This document shows, one piece after another, positions 1 to 13,200 of a stretch of 64,000 nucleotides of DNA (positions are counted from its first letter, which is position 1; every line of letters starts with the position of its first letter). The DNA is taken from contig JACRJZ010000068.1 of the NCBI GenBank assembly GCA_016219875.1, forward strand, positions 1-64,000. The letters are read 5' to 3'. The DNA comes from Verrucomicrobiota bacterium (GTDB taxonomy: Bacteria > Verrucomicrobiota > Verrucomicrobiia > Limisphaerales > JACRJZ01). A program made the position numbers and the translations under genes. A model generated the notes under the pieces. It did not search any database and was not told the origin of the DNA. It saw only the letters and a list, made by a program, of their open reading frames with translations.

Positions 1-65
1 CGGCAGAGCGCCGCCAACTTGTTGTTCCGGCTCAACGACGGCGCTCTGCCGAGACGCCGCTACGG
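1..65. repeat. Palindromic repeat, family A (cut by window start)
   Basis: Positions 1-13 (CGGCAGAGCGCCG) are the exact reverse complement of 39-51, and the right arm continues as GAGACGCCGCTACGG to 65. The same element recurs at 26843-26910 and 48805-48897, and a half-copy lies at 32740-32753. It lies just upstream of queD. Confidence 0.85.
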
Positions 66-91
66 GTTTCCAAGCCTCACCCGACCCGCCC

Positions 92-454
92 ATGAAAGTT
101 GAATTGCGAAAGACGTTTCAGTTTGAAGCCGCGCACCTGCTGCCGCTGCTGCCGAAGAACCACAAGTGCCGCCGCCTCCACGGGCACAGCTTCCAGGTGG
201 AAGTCGTCGTGGCCGGCGACTGCGATCCGAAGCTCGGTTGGCTGATGGATTACGCGGACATCACCGCCGCGTTCAAGCCCCTCTGGCAACAGCTCGATCA
301 TCACTACCTCAACGAAATTCCCGGCCTGGAAAACCCCACCAGCGAAATCGTCGCCGCTTGGATTTGGGAACGATTGAAACCCCGGCTGCCGCTGCTCACG
401 GAAATCCTCGTCGCTGAAACTTGCCAATCGCGCTGCGTCTATCGCGGACCCTGA
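92..454 (+). CDS. queD: 6-carboxytetrahydropterin synthase family (QueD/PTPS)
   Basis: This is a 120-residue protein, the usual length for QueD, which converts 7,8-dihydroneopterin triphosphate to 6-carboxy-tetrahydropterin in the queuosine/7-deazaguanine pathway. The zinc histidines of the family are visible as H15 (FEAAH) and the HGH pair H30/H32, and the catalytic cysteine is C26 (HKCRRLHGH). LDHHYLN in the middle and the ETC segment near the C-terminus match the remaining active-site positions. The cysteine region lacks the extra cysteine-rich insertion of the PTPS-III type. No other queuosine gene lies in the window, so the pathway role is inferred from the family. The ATG is the first methionine of a compact family-length protein; no clear Shine-Dalgarno sequence precedes it. 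Confidence 0.9.
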   Translation: MKVELRKTFQFEAAHLLPLLPKNHKCRRLHGHSFQVEVVVAGDCDPKLGWLMDYADITAAFKPLWQQLDHHYLNEIPGLENPTSEIVAAWIWERLKPRLPLLTEILVAETCQSRCVYRGP

Positions 455-471
455 TACGGAACAATGCCGTT

Positions 472-636
472 GAACCACGAAAGACACGAAAAACACGAAA
501 GGGGAACTGAAGCAATCCGCGGGCGCGAAATATCAGAGCGGGGATCCAGCACGGCTACCTTTTGGTGGAGCCGGGCACGTCCAGGTCAGACCCGGTGGCG
601 GCCTTTCATTTCGTGTGTTTCGTGTCTTTCGTGGTT
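472..636. repeat. Inverted repeat built from CACGAAAGACACGAAA units
   Basis: The left arm at 472-502 (GAACCACGAAAGACACGAAA and on) is mirrored at 602-636 as TTTCGTGTCTTTCGTGGTTC. The arms are imperfect and enclose about 100 bases with no gene. A related simple-repeat region with AAAGAACACAAGG-type units lies at 55930-56215. Confidence 0.75.
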
Positions 637-712
637 CCCTCAATTGCATGGATACGGCTGAGGGCGGCCCGCTTGCCCGGCGCGGCGGAGTGGATTAGCC
701 TTGCGGCCAGTG

Positions 713-1279
713 ATGAAGAAGTCTCTCGGCCCTAAAGCGATCCTCGGTCCAACGCCGGTCATGGTGGTGGCGACCTTCAACGAAGACGGCACTGCCAACG
801 CCATGACGGCGGTATGGGGCGGCATTTGTTGCACCCAACCGCCCTGCCTGGCCGTGTCGCTCCGGAAGGAGACGCTGACCTACGCGAACATCCTTCAGCG
901 ACGGGCCTTCACCGTCAGTCTTCCCTCGGAAGACTCGCTGAAGGAGGTCGATTACCTGGGGCTGGTATCCGGTCGCGAGGTGGACAAGCTGGCGGCGGCC
1001 AAGCTCAGCGCGTTCGACAGCGAAGTGGTCGATGCGCCCTACGTGACCGAATTCCCGGTGGTGTTCGAGTGCAAGCTGGCCCACGTGCTGGAGTTGGGTC
1101 TGCACACTCAATTCGTTGGAGAAATCATAGACGTGAAAGCGGAGCGCGGCGTCCTGGACCACGAAGGCTTGCTGGACACCAAGCGGCTCCGGCCGCTGGT
1201 TTTCCTGCCTGATCGCCAAGCCTACTACGGCATCGGCTCCTATCTCGGACAAGGCTTCTCCAGCGGAGCGGCCCTTTGA
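713..1279 (+). CDS. Flavin reductase family protein (FMN-binding split barrel)
   Basis: This 188-residue protein has the split-barrel flavin reductase pattern: an N-terminal VMVVATFNEDGTANAMT strand pair, then PPCLAVSLRKE and a NILQRRAFTVSLP segment, followed by KLAHVLELGLHTQFVGEI and a C-terminal YGIGSYLG. Such proteins bind FMN and transfer electrons from NAD(P)H or act as flavoredoxin-type carriers; the donor and acceptor cannot be read from sequence. The ATG at 713 is preferred over an upstream in-frame TTG at 701, since the family fold starts right after it. It stands alone, convergent with the giant gene whose stop lies 13 bases downstream. Confidence 0.85.
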   Translation: MKKSLGPKAILGPTPVMVVATFNEDGTANAMTAVWGGICCTQPPCLAVSLRKETLTYANILQRRAFTVSLPSEDSLKEVDYLGLVSGREVDKLAAAKLSAFDSEVVDAPYVTEFPVVFECKLAHVLELGLHTQFVGEIIDVKAERGVLDHEGLLDTKRLRPLVFLPDRQAYYGIGSYLGQGFSSGAAL

Positions 1280-1292
1280 CGCGGCAGCCCGG

Positions 1293-4200
1293 TCACGGGC
1301 CGGTGACGCGGAGCAGTGCCGGATGACTGGACGTGCCAGCCCAGCCTGCCGGAGTCAGGTGCCGGACCACGACGTGGTAGGAGCCTTCGTCCGTCGGCGT
1401 CACGTTGGTCAGAGTCAGCACGGCGTTGGTCTGGCCGGCGACCAGCCGGTTGTCACGATACCAGCGGTACTGGAGCGGCGGCGTGCCGAGGGCGGTGACT
1501 TCAAATTGCACGGCCCCGCCCACCGCCACCGTCGCTCCCGCAGGCTGGTCGGTGATCGCCGGCTTCACGGTCAACACCGCCGTCTCACTCGTGGAACTGC
1601 CCGCGGCGTCGGTCACCACCACGTGGTAGCGGCCCGACGTGGCGCCGGTCACGTTGTTAAGCTCGTAGGCTGGCCCAGTGGCCTCGACGATCAACGCCTC
1701 CTCGTAGAACCATTGGTAGTGCAGCGCACCGGAGCCGATGGCCACCACGCGGAAACGCACAGTGTCACCCACGTCCGCGGCCTGCGTGTCCGGGCTTTGC
1801 AGCACTTTCGGGCCGCTGTTGGTTTCCGGCAGGGACGGCGTGGCCACACGATAGAGTCGCTGACGGGTGACGGGGTTCGTGTCCGTGAACGTGACCGGCG
1901 CGCTGTTTTCGCCCAGGTCCAGATCGGCGAGACGATACCAGCGGGTGGCCGCGGGCGATTCCTTGAACTGAATCGAGTAGGAGCGGTTGGCGACGCCGGC
2001 GAAAGACACGAAGGCCGAGCCGCTGTTCACCTCCAGACCAAGCTTCAAGAGGCTTTGGGCATCACGCGGATTGGTGCCGGCGGTGTACTCGCCGCCGTTC
2101 GTCATGCCGTCGTTGTCCGCGTCCTGCGAGGCGAGCGACGCATCGCCCGATTGGCCGGTCGGGTGCCCAAAGTGGTCCTGCATCCACCAATCGGGAATGC
2201 CGTCGCCGTCGGTGTCGAGCGGCGCGGTCTGCGGTCCCGGCGTCGGCGCGGAAGCGACCCAGTTGGTCGGATCGTTCGCGTAGCCCGTCACGCTGAGGCG
2301 ATGGAGCGAAAGGCCCGTGCCGTCGGCTTCGATGGGCCACGGCGTGAAGTCGCGGTAACGGATGTGCTCGACGAGGATGTAGGCGACGCCGTTGGTGTCC
2401 GGCAGGTCCGGCCGGCGCAGTTCGATTTCGTCGGTGTCGTTGGCGAGCTTGCCGCTGTACGGGCCGACGATGACGGTGTCGAGACTGACGTTGTAGCGGC
2501 TGCGGAAGGCGGCGAGCGCGCTTGGATTGTTCACCGGATCGAAGCTCACGACCAGCAGATAGCCGCCGGCCTGGATGGAGGTGTTGGTGGGGAAGTCGAA
2601 GTCCACCGCGTCGCGCAAGTGCCAGACGTTGGTGGGGTAGGCCGGATCGAAGAGCGCGACCGGCACGGTGCTGGTGTTGAAGAGTTCGATGAACTCGTCG
2701 CGCACGTTGTCGTTCGTGCCGAGGTCCGGCGGGTGATACATGATTTCGTTGAGAACGACGGTGCCGACCTTCGGATAGGCGTTCGTCGCGCCGATGCCCA
2801 GGCGGAATTGCTCCACGTTGGACGGATCTTCCACGCCGAAGGTGCGCGCGCTCATGGCGACAAATTCCTCTTCGCCCACGCTGTTAAGGTAGCGGCCAAA
2901 GGAAACGCCGTTGGCCGCCGGACCGAACCTGACGTGCGTGCGGTAGCCGTTGAGCGCGCCGTTGGTGGCAGCGGAGAGCACGGTTTCGTCGCCCTTGGAA
3001 CTGAGCGCGAACGGCAGGGCCGCCTCGTTGCGGTTGGTGAAATGGGTTTCGTAAATCACCGTGAAGCCGTGCGCGGGCAGGCTCGTGCCGGCCGGAATCT
3101 GGTACTTCCTGACCGCGCCCATGTCGTCGCTCAACCACCAGCCGCTCACGTCGATGTCCTGGCTGGTGAGGTTGTGCAGTTCGATGGCGTCTTCAAGCGG
3201 GAGGTCGGTATGCGTGAGGACTTCGTTGATGACGACGCTGGTGAGCCAGCGATAGTTCGGCGCGCCGGGAGATTCGGTGCCGGGGAACGCGACCACTTCC
3301 GTCCCGCCATCCGGGAAGCGTCCTTCTGAAACGCCGTTGGTCTGGCCGCCGAAGGCGCGGCCATCAAGGAGCGTGCCGGTGGGCGTAGAGAGGCCCACCG
3401 CTTCGCCCGCGGCGCGGAGCGAAAAGCTCACGTGGTCCGCGCCCGCGCCGGTATTGCCGTCGGCGAGGAACACCCGCCAGGCGTTGGTGTCGGCCCCGAT
3501 GAACGAGAGCGGCGCGATCCGGTGCTTGGTGCGGTTGTTCAGATCGTCCGTCAGCCAGAGGCCGCCCAGCGCGACGGGCTGGGTGTTTGGATTATAGATC
3601 TCAAACCAGTCGTCGCCGGACGCCGGGGCCGCCATCCATTCGTTGACGCGCAAGTTTGCCGGGTCGCCAAGCGTCGGCACGGCGGCGTTCGCGGCGTTCG
3701 GTGTCGGGCTGGTGAGCACCCAGTTGGTGCTGCCGTCCGGCACGCGGCCGATGGACAGGTCCGCCAACTGCAAACCGTAGTTCACGGTGGCCGAGCTGAG
3801 GTAGTTCTGCTGGTCGTCGAACAAATACAGGCTCCCGCCGGTGGCCCGAAGTCCGAAGCCGGTGTTGGTGGTGGAGGCGGGCAGGCCGCCATCGCAGAAG
3901 AGGCGCAGGTAGCCGGCCGGTTCAATGGTGGTGCCGGCGGGGAACACGTAACGCGTTATCCGCAACACGTCGTCGGTCAGGCTGAAACCGCCCAGGCTCA
4001 CGGCGTTGGTGGTGCCGTTGTAAAGCTCCACCCAATCCGGCGTGCTGAGGTCGTCCGCCAGGAACGAAGCGTTGTCGGCCAGCACTTCGTTGATGACGAG
4101 CGCGCCGCCGAACGGAATCGGCCCGGCCACGGTTGGATTGGGCGCGCCCGGCGTGGGCGTGTCAAAGAAGACGATCGACGTGCCGCCGTTCGGGCTGCGG

Positions 4201-7200
4201 CCTTGCGAGACGTTCAGGCGCTGCGACTGATACATGACGAGGTCGATGGGCGTCAGGTTCGGCAGATACAGCCCGAGGCTGCCTTGCTCGAAGTCGAGGC
4301 GGAAGTTCAGGTGCTCCGGCCCTTGCTCCGGGCTGCCGTCGGCCAAGAAGCGCCGATAGCCCCGGCCCGGCATGAAGCTCAGCGCCGCGATCTGATGCCG
4401 ACCCGGCCAACTGATGATCTCGTCGCTCAGGTACAGCCCGCCCAGGCTGACGGGGAGCACATCAGGATTGTAGAGTTCGACAAAGTCATCGGCGAACGGC
4501 GCGCTGCCGAGGGCCAGCCACTCGTTGATGCGGAGGCGCGTTGGGTCGCCGATCGAGGCCGCCTTGTTTGCCCCGCCAAACGTCGGCACGGTCAAGGCCC
4601 AACCCTCACCCTGGCCCTCTCCCATCTGATGGGAGAGGGAAGCCACGCGACCGATGGACAGGTCGGTGAGTTGCGGGCCGAACGACACGGAGTCGAGCAA
4701 CGCGCCGCCGCGCTCCGGCCGGTCGTAGAGGTAGAGCGACTGGCCGTCCTGGCTCAGGTTGAAGCCAATGTGGTAGCCCGTCGTGCCGTCCGGATTGTTC
4801 GCGTAAAGAATCTTGTAGCCGCCGGGACTGATGATGGAGTTCGAGGGGAAGATGAACTTGTCCGGATTGCCAGGATCGTCGGTGATGCGCACGCCCGCGA
4901 GGTCCAGCGTGTCGCCGCTGGTGTTGTGCAACTCGATCACGTCCGGAGTCGTGCCCTGGTGGTCCACCGCGCCACCGTTGCTGGCCAGGATTTCGTTCAA
5001 GCGCAACGGCAGGACGGTGGTGTTGACGACCCAAGTGCGCGAGTGCGTGAGCACGGCATCGCGACCGTAGATCGTGTCGTCCTGATAGAAGCCGCAGTCG
5101 CGTTTGCCGGTGACCTCGACGTAGTGCGCGCCTTCGGAGAGGGCGGTGAGCGTGATCGGCGTGGTGATGGGCGTTTCCGCGCTCCAAGCGCCGCCATCGA
5201 GCCGCCACATGTAATGCGTGAAGCCGGAGCCGTTGGCCCAACTGCTCGCCGGGATGCCGTTCCCAGTGCGGTTCAGGCCCACGGTGAGCGTGGCGAAGTT
5301 CTGGCCTGTCACGGCATCTGGCTCGCCGGAGAGGCTCGCTCCCAGGAGGGGGCGAACTGTTGAAGCGTTGAAGCGTTGAAGCGGAATGCCCTGGTCGGTT
5401 CCGTTCGGCCCCTTGCCCGCGGCGGGCGAACCTGTGCGCAGGCTGAACCAGTCCCACAGCACTTGCGCCGCGGCCCAGCTCGTGAAGTTGCTCGTCTCCG
5501 TCACCGCCGGCACGTACTTGAACAACGGATCGTTCGTCCCGTTGTTCCCGCCAGGACCCGTCCAGGCCGCGCCGGCAAGCCGACTGATGAGGTTGTTCGT
5601 GAACGTCACCACCGCGTTCGTCCGTCCGTACACCAACTGCTCCGCGTCGTCGATGATGTTGCCCTCGAAATACATCCCGGCCCCTTCCTGCGTGTTCACG
5701 TCCGCCAGCAAGCCGACGCAACTCACCGTGTCCGTCCCGCCCCGCTTCGTCGTGCGCACAATCGTGTTGTTGTAGAAGGTGTAGAAGTTGCCTTCCTTCG
5801 CGTTGGCCGCTTGGTCGCAATCGTAGATCAGGTTGCCCACGATCGTGATCTCCGAGCGGTCGCTGCCGGTCAGGCCGCCGCTGATCGCGCTGGAGGAGTC
5901 GGGCGAGCCGTTCTTGTGCGCGTGGAGGAAGATGTTGCCTTCGATCCAGGCATCGGTGCCGTCGAGGTCGAGGTGGTCGTCGCCGCTTCCGATGAAGACG
6001 TTGTCGAGGAATTGCAGGATGGGGCCGGGGCGGTTGCCGCCGGTGAAATCGACCACGTCGTTGTAGCCGTTGGCCAAGCCGAAGAAGTTCCGCAGGAAGA
6101 GGCCGCGCCCACCGGCTTTGATGCCGCCGTTGCCGTGGACCAATTCAAAGGCCGCCGTCGCCGTCGGGAAGACGCAGTCCTGGACGACGAAGGACGAGCC
6201 GTCGAGCGAGACGTATTGGACGGCGGTGTTACCGAACGTCAGGTGGTCGAGGAAGACGGTGCCGCCGGTGGAGTGGATGGCGGTGGAGCCGTTGGCCTCG
6301 AAATTGGCATAGGCGAAGCGTGTCTCCGGCGAGCCGGCGCCGCCGTTGACCGTAATGCCGCCCCAGTTGCCGCCGCCCGGCACACGGGTGAAGCGGATGT
6401 GGGCGGAGTCGGTGCCGTCGGCCAGCAGGCGACCGCCGTTGGCGACGGTGATGTTCACGCCAGAGGCAAGATAGATGGTGGTGCCCGCTTGGATGGTGAG
6501 CGTGGCCCCGTTGTTGATCGTGAGGTTGGCCGTGACTTGATACGGGCCGTTGGCGGCGGTCCACGCGGTGTCACTGGTGATCGCGCCGGAAACGGTCTGC
6601 ACCGAGGCGTCGTCCAACCAGATGTCCCGTTCGAGGCGGGCGAACTCGACGCCATCGGCGTTGAGCGCCTGCACGACCACGCGGTTTACGCCCGGCGCGA
6701 GCGCGACGGTGTTGGTCCAGCGGGCGTCGAAGGCCGACCACGTGGCCTGGACACCATTCACGAGCACTTGGCGGGTGTCGATGGAGTGGCCGAAGCCAAA
6801 CAGCGTCAAGTTCGCCGCGGTCGTGTAAGGCAGGCCGTTGGAGAGGCTGAAGTTGTTGGCGAGGGTGAGGGCGAGCGGGATTTGCGAGAGCACGATGGTC
6901 CGGCGGTTGGCCGCGTAGGTCTTCATGCCGGTGATGGTGGCTTCATCAGGACCGACGCCCCAGCCGGTAAGGAATTGGTCAAACAGCGGGTTGAGTTGGG
7001 ACGGATGAAAAACGGTGTCGCACAGTTGCTTCAACTCCCGGTAGTAGATCGGCGCGAAAGCCGGGTGGCTCATGAAGCGGCGCAGCACGGGCACGTTGGC
7101 GTTCCCGTTGGGCGGATTGATCATGGTGAAGATCGAGGCATTGGTGTTGATCGGGTAATAGCCGGTGCCGGTGTCGCCCTGGCCAAAGATGGTGTCGAAG

Positions 7201-10200
7201 TCGTGGCTGATGACGACGAAGCGGCGGTCCTTCTGGCCGCGATAGAGCGCGTAGTCGTCGCCGCGTCCGTTGAAGAGCGAGGTTTCGCCGAAGTTCACCA
7301 GCGTGCCCAGGGCGAAGTAGCGCATCCACTCGACCACGTTCACGTTGGTGCTGATGGCTTGGACGTAGTCCGCATCCGCCGCCACCTGGCTGAAGGCGTA
7401 ACAGAGGTTGAAGAGATCGGTCCAATCGTTCTCCGTGTTGTTCGAGGTCTTGAAGTAGCCGTGGGCGGTGTTCTGGCTGGAGACATAGGTGTTGACGTTG
7501 GTGCCGTAGTAAGAGAGGTCCGCGTTGTGGTTCCCGGTGGAGGCGCGATAGACGTTGCCGTCCGGGTCGTCGGGATACTGGTCCGCCAGCAGGTCGCCAT
7601 CCACAGGCTTCAACATCAGGAAAGTGCCCCAGCCGGCACCGTTGCCCGTCTGGTTAATCGGGGCCGTGATAGGCGCCGGATTGACGCCGTTGATGCGGTA
7701 CTGGACGACGTGGGGATCGGTAGCTACCACGGCGGATTTCTGGGCGAGGACGTTGCCGATCAGGGCGGCGTGGATGAACTGGCCATTAAGATTGACGGCG
7801 GTGCGGCCGTTCCACGGGTTGTCATTGGGAATGTTCAACCGGTTGTTGGGTGGATTTCGGCCGCGGGTGCCGGCGCCACGGATGCGGACGCCGCAGTTGT
7901 AGCGCACCCCGATGCCGTCACCGTCGATGGCGATCATGGTGCAGTTCATCTCGGCGTCACCTTGTCGGTCGCCGGGCGGGAAGAGCACCCGCTCGGTGCC
8001 GCTGAGCACGAGGCGGACGGACGGCATCGTGTCAGTGATGGCTTCGTTGTCCACCTGGTAGAGGGCGTTGGCGAATTGTCCCGTCGTGTTGTTCGTGTCC
8101 CAGGCCGGCGCGGGCCAAGTGCGGACCAAGCCCGTGGTGTCGGTGGCCCGGACGTAGAACTCGGTCACGGCCCCGTTCGCCGCGGGCGGCAACACCACGC
8201 CGTAAAGGCCGTCGCGCGCCACGCCGTCGCTGTGCGCGCCGTCATCAAGCAGGTTCGTGCTGCTGAAGGCCGCCGGGCCGGTGGTGGTGTGGTTGCGGTA
8301 GAAGAGCGTGACGCTTTGCACGCCGTCGGCGGCTTCGTCCTGGAGGCGCGCGGTGATGGCTACCGGATCGGAAGAGCGCGGCACCGGCGGGAAGTGTTTC
8401 ACCTCCTGGATGAGCGGGGCCACGTTGTTCGTGGAGACCGAGTTGGCGACGCCGGGGGTGCCTTGCAGCGTGGCGCTGACGAGCCAGTTCTGGCCCACGT
8501 CGTTGGGCAGGTCGGGGTTGATCAATTCGAGGGAACTGCCCAACCCGTCCGCCGCGCAGAACCACGACCAGCCGGACTGCCCGTTGTCGAGCACCTGGCG
8601 GCAGAGGATGACGCCGGTGGCCGGCGTGGCGGGCGTGCCGGGGACGGTGATGTTGAACGTGCTGGGCGTGATGCTGTTGATGGTGAAGCGACCGTTGTAT
8701 TCCGGCTGGTCCGCGCCAGAGATGAGGATTTGATCGGTCCCCGTGTAGCCGTGGCCAAAGACGGTCACCGTGGCGGTGGAGCCGCTACGGGTGATGCCCA
8801 GCACTCGGTTGGCGCCGCGGCCGCGTTCGCGCCTGGCCCAGTCGCCGGCACTGGCGTAGTGGACGCTGTTGACGCTCTCGCCCAAGGGCGTGACAAGTTC
8901 GATGGTTTCCTCGCTGTTGGCCAACGAACCGGTCCAGCCGCCGACGACATTGGTGACGGCCGGGTATTTCGCCTGCAAGGCGGCCACGTCCGCGGCCACG
9001 ACGAGGTAAGCGCCAGCCGGGATGGAAACGTTCGGGAAGGTGAATTGCACCCCGCGGGAGAAGCGCCAGCCGGTCAAGTTGATGAGGTTGGTGCTGACGT
9101 TCCGAAGCTCGATCCATTCGTCGGCGGGCCGGCCACTGACGGGATTGAACATGATTTCGTTGATGAGCACCTTGCCGGCAAAGCTGGCGTTGGGATCCAC
9201 GAGGTACATCCATTCGCCGCCGCCGAACGGATTCGCCGGCAGGGCAAGGTCTGTGATGCCGTGGAACGGCGCCCAGCCAACCGATACCTGGCCCGCCGCC
9301 GGCGGGAGGAACGCGAAGGCGTACGGCCCCGCCCCGGACCCGCTGACCTGGCGCACGGGCCGGCCATTGATGAGCAGGGAGTTGGTCCGCACACCCACGA
9401 CCGGCTCGGTGAAGGTGACGCGGACCTGCATGAGAGAGCGCACGGTGATGTTGGGCGCAGGCTCGATGCTCGCAATCACCGGCGGCAGGGTGTCCGGCGT
9501 GGTGTAGCTCCAGGTCGCACCGGGGCCGGCGGAGTTGAAGCTGTTCGGCGTGGCCGCGAGGTCGCGGATGCCGTGGCTGTTGGTCCAGGTGATGAAGACA
9601 GTGGTGGCGTTCGGCTGCGCAAAGCTGAACGTGTAGCTCGTGCCGGCGCCGCTCACGCTCAGGCCGGTGGCGGGCACGCCGTTGATGAGCAAGTCGTTCG
9701 CATTCACGCCGGAGACGGCTTCGCTGAAGTTGATGGTGACGTGCGTCAGGTTCGTGACCGATGCGCCGGCGGGCGGCTCTTGTGACGCGACCACCGGCGG
9801 GGCCAGATCGAGCAACGCGTAGATCCAGGAACCGCCAGAGCGCGTGGGGTCAAACTCGTTCGCGGGCGCCTCGAGGTCGGTGATGCCGTGGTTCGTGGCC
9901 CAACCGACCGTGACCGCGCCGTAAGGCGGCTGTGCGAACTCGAAGGTGTAGGCCGCGCCGGCGCCGGTCACGCGGTCGGCGGGGAAGCCGTTGATGCGGA
10001 AATCAGCGGCCTCGACGTTGGTGACCGGCTTGGTGAAGGTGACCGTGATCTGGGTCAGGCTGGCCACGCTGGTCCCGGCGAGCGGGGCTTGCGAAGCCAC
10101 GATGGGCGCGTTCGGATTGAGCAAGGTGTAGTGGAAGATGGCGCCACCGAAAGCCTTGGGCGGCGCGTCGAAATCCTCGATACCGTGCCCCGCCGCCCAG

Positions 10201-13200
10201 GTCACGTCCACGGCCCCGCAGGCGGGCTGCGCGAAGCTGAAGGTGAAAAGGTCGTTGCTGGCGCCGCCCGTGACCTCGGTGGCGGCCAGGCCGTTGATGA
10301 GCAGGTCCGCCGCCTCGACACCCGAAACCGGTTCCGAGAATTTCACCGTGAGGTTCGTAAAATAGAAGAGCGTGCCGGCAGCGGGAGACACCGAGGCCAC
10401 GGACGGCGGCACCACCGTGGGATCGGCCAGGTAGGTGTAGAGTTGCGCGTTGAAGCCGAAGTCGCTGCTGTCGGTCAGAGACTGGTTGTAGGCGGCCACG
10501 GCCAGCACGTTGGTGCCATCGACGAGGTAGCCACGCGGATCGGGCAGGACGTAGTTCTCGTACGGCATGCCGTTGTTGTCGGAATAAGCCTGCACCGCCA
10601 AGCCATTGTAAGCGACGTCGCCAGGCGGCATGTTGGTGCGAAGGACTTCGCGGCCGTTGATCCACATGATGAAGCCGTCGTCGATCAAGGCGCGGAGCTG
10701 GAGGTTGGTGACGGCGGCGGCGTTGGGCACCATGAAGCTCTTGCGCAGGAAGACGCTGCTGTAGTTGTTCCGCATGTCGCTCAAGAGCGTGCCGGGAACC
10801 GCGGCGCTGTTGTAAGGATCGCCGTAGTAGAACGGCGCGGGCGCGTTCGACCAGCCGGAGTCGTCGAAGCCCGGTTGCCGCCAGAAATCGACCGGCGTGG
10901 AGGCTTCGTTGGTGCCCTTGACGAAAAGCCAGGTGGCGTTCGACTGCACCAGCACCGTACGGTTGTCGAGCGTGCAGGACCATCCGGCGGCGGCCCCGTT
11001 GAAAGCGTTCGGAGGCGAGGCCAAATCCGTGATGCCGTTCGCGGCGGCCCAGGAGAAGCTCACGGTGCCCGCGGCGGGTTGGAAGAAACTGAAGGTGTAG
11101 TTTGAGCCGGAGCCGCTCAGGCCGATGGCGGGCGAACCGTTCACCCGGAAGTCCGAAGCGTCCACGCCGGACACGTCTTCGCTGAACCGGACGCTGACTT
11201 CCGTCAGGTTGGTCACGGTCGCGCCCGCGCCCGGCGTGCGGCCAAGGATCGTCGGCGGCGTCAAGTCGAGCAGCGTGTAGGCCCAGTTCGCGCCGGCGAA
11301 CGGCAGCGGTGCCGGCCAGCCGATGTCGGTGATGCCGTGGTCGGCGGCCCAGGTGATCTCGACTTCCCCGTAGGGCGGCTGCGGGAAGGTGAAGGTGTAG
11401 TTCGAGCCGCTGCCGCTGACCACCAAGGCCGGGGCGCCGTTCACCAGAAAGTCGCTCGCGTCCACGCCGACCACGCGCTCGCTGAAGACAACCTGGATGT
11501 TGGTCAGCGTGCCCACGTTGGTGCCTTGCATCGGAACGACGCGGACCACGGTGGGCGCGACGGTGTTCGTCGGCGGCGTGTTGATGGTGACGCTGACCAC
11601 GGCCGAAGTGCCGATGACGCCCTGCGCATCGTAAGCCAAGGCCACAAGGCTGCTGACGCCGAACGGGGCGTTGCTCCAGACCATGCTGTAGGAATTCCAA
11701 GTCAGTCCGGTGCTGGGCAGCCGGTCCAACATCGCCACTTGCTCAGCCGAGAGCGCGGTGTCGAAGAGGCGGAGGCGCGCCACCGAGCCGGCCGAACCTT
11801 CCGTCCCGTCGTCCCGGAAGAACCGCAACACGCCGTTGGCGTCCAACACGGCATCGCCGGCATCATCCACGAAGGTGAACTGCTGGACGCCGTTGACGTA
11901 GCCGGTCACGTTCTTCGCGCTATCGCGCGTGAGCACCACCTGAACAAAGGTGTTGGCCGCAATGGCGTTGGCCGGTCCCCCCGCCTCGGGATAGAACTGG
12001 AGCGCGCCGTTCAACACGTAGAGTCCGTCGTCCACCGTGGCGTTCCTGAAATCCATGAGCCGCCGCCAACTGGACACGTCGTTGAACGAGAACAGGAGCA
12101 CGGCCGTAAAGACGTTGCTCGGGACCACGCCGGTGGCCCCGATCAGGGAGAGGCCGTCGTTCTCCGCGAACCGCAGGACGGTGCGGCTCGCGCCATCGAC
12201 GGTGACGAGGCCGAAGACGTTCGAACCAAGATTCTGCAGCGCCGGCGCGGTCCCGACAGCGCTGGCCAGAGAATTTTGGAAAAGGTAGTCGGCCGCCGGC
12301 GTCATGGTCACGCTGGCCCGCGCGCCGATGCGGTTGGTTCCGGCGTAGAACTCCACGTTGGTGATGCCACTGACCGCGCTGGCCATCGCCGAGATGGGGA
12401 GGTTCGTCGGGCCTTCCATGACCACGCCGTTGGCGGGGCTGGTGATTTGCACCAGCGGCGTGGCAGCGGCGTCGAACACCGTGACGACCACGGTCGCCGA
12501 GACGCTGCGCCCGCCCAGATCGTCGCTGGCGGCGACCGTCAACGTGTGCCGGCCCAGCGCCGGGGCGTTCCAGTCGAGGCTGAACTCGTTTTCCACGTTG
12601 TTCGTCGTTTCGCCGATCTTGGCCCCATCGACGAAGAACTCCACATTGGTCACGACGCCATCCGAATCCGTGGCCGTGGCGATCAGTGTGAGGGTGGACG
12701 GCGCGAGGAAGGCGGCGTTGTTCGTCGGGTTGACCAGGGCCACGACCGGCGTCTGGTTGCGCGGAATGACGGGCAAGCCGCCCAGCTCAAGCTGGAACCA
12801 GATGTCCGAGCTGTTGGCCGAGTCCTGGTGGATCTCCACCGCCAGGACGTTCGTGCCCTCGACGAGCGAGGCCGCGGTCGCGCTGTAGGTATAAACGCCG
12901 GTGCCGTCGTCGCCGGCGTTGGACGAGGCGAAGGACTGGTAGGTCACGGTGCCCGACGACATGTTCTGCCGGACCGCTTCCGTGCCGTTGACGTAGATGA
13001 TGATGCCGTCGTCACGCTCGAAGGTGAAGATGAGGTAGGCGTAATTGGCGGCATTCGTGATGACGACGGCCTGGCGAAAGTAGGTGGTGCGGTACTTGTT
13101 GTTCGCGTCCGGCCCGAAGGAAACCGTGGTGGCCGGGGGACGCCCCTGGGAGTCGCCGTAACCGAGTGGTGCCGGCCCGTTGGTCCAAGTCGAGTCGTTG

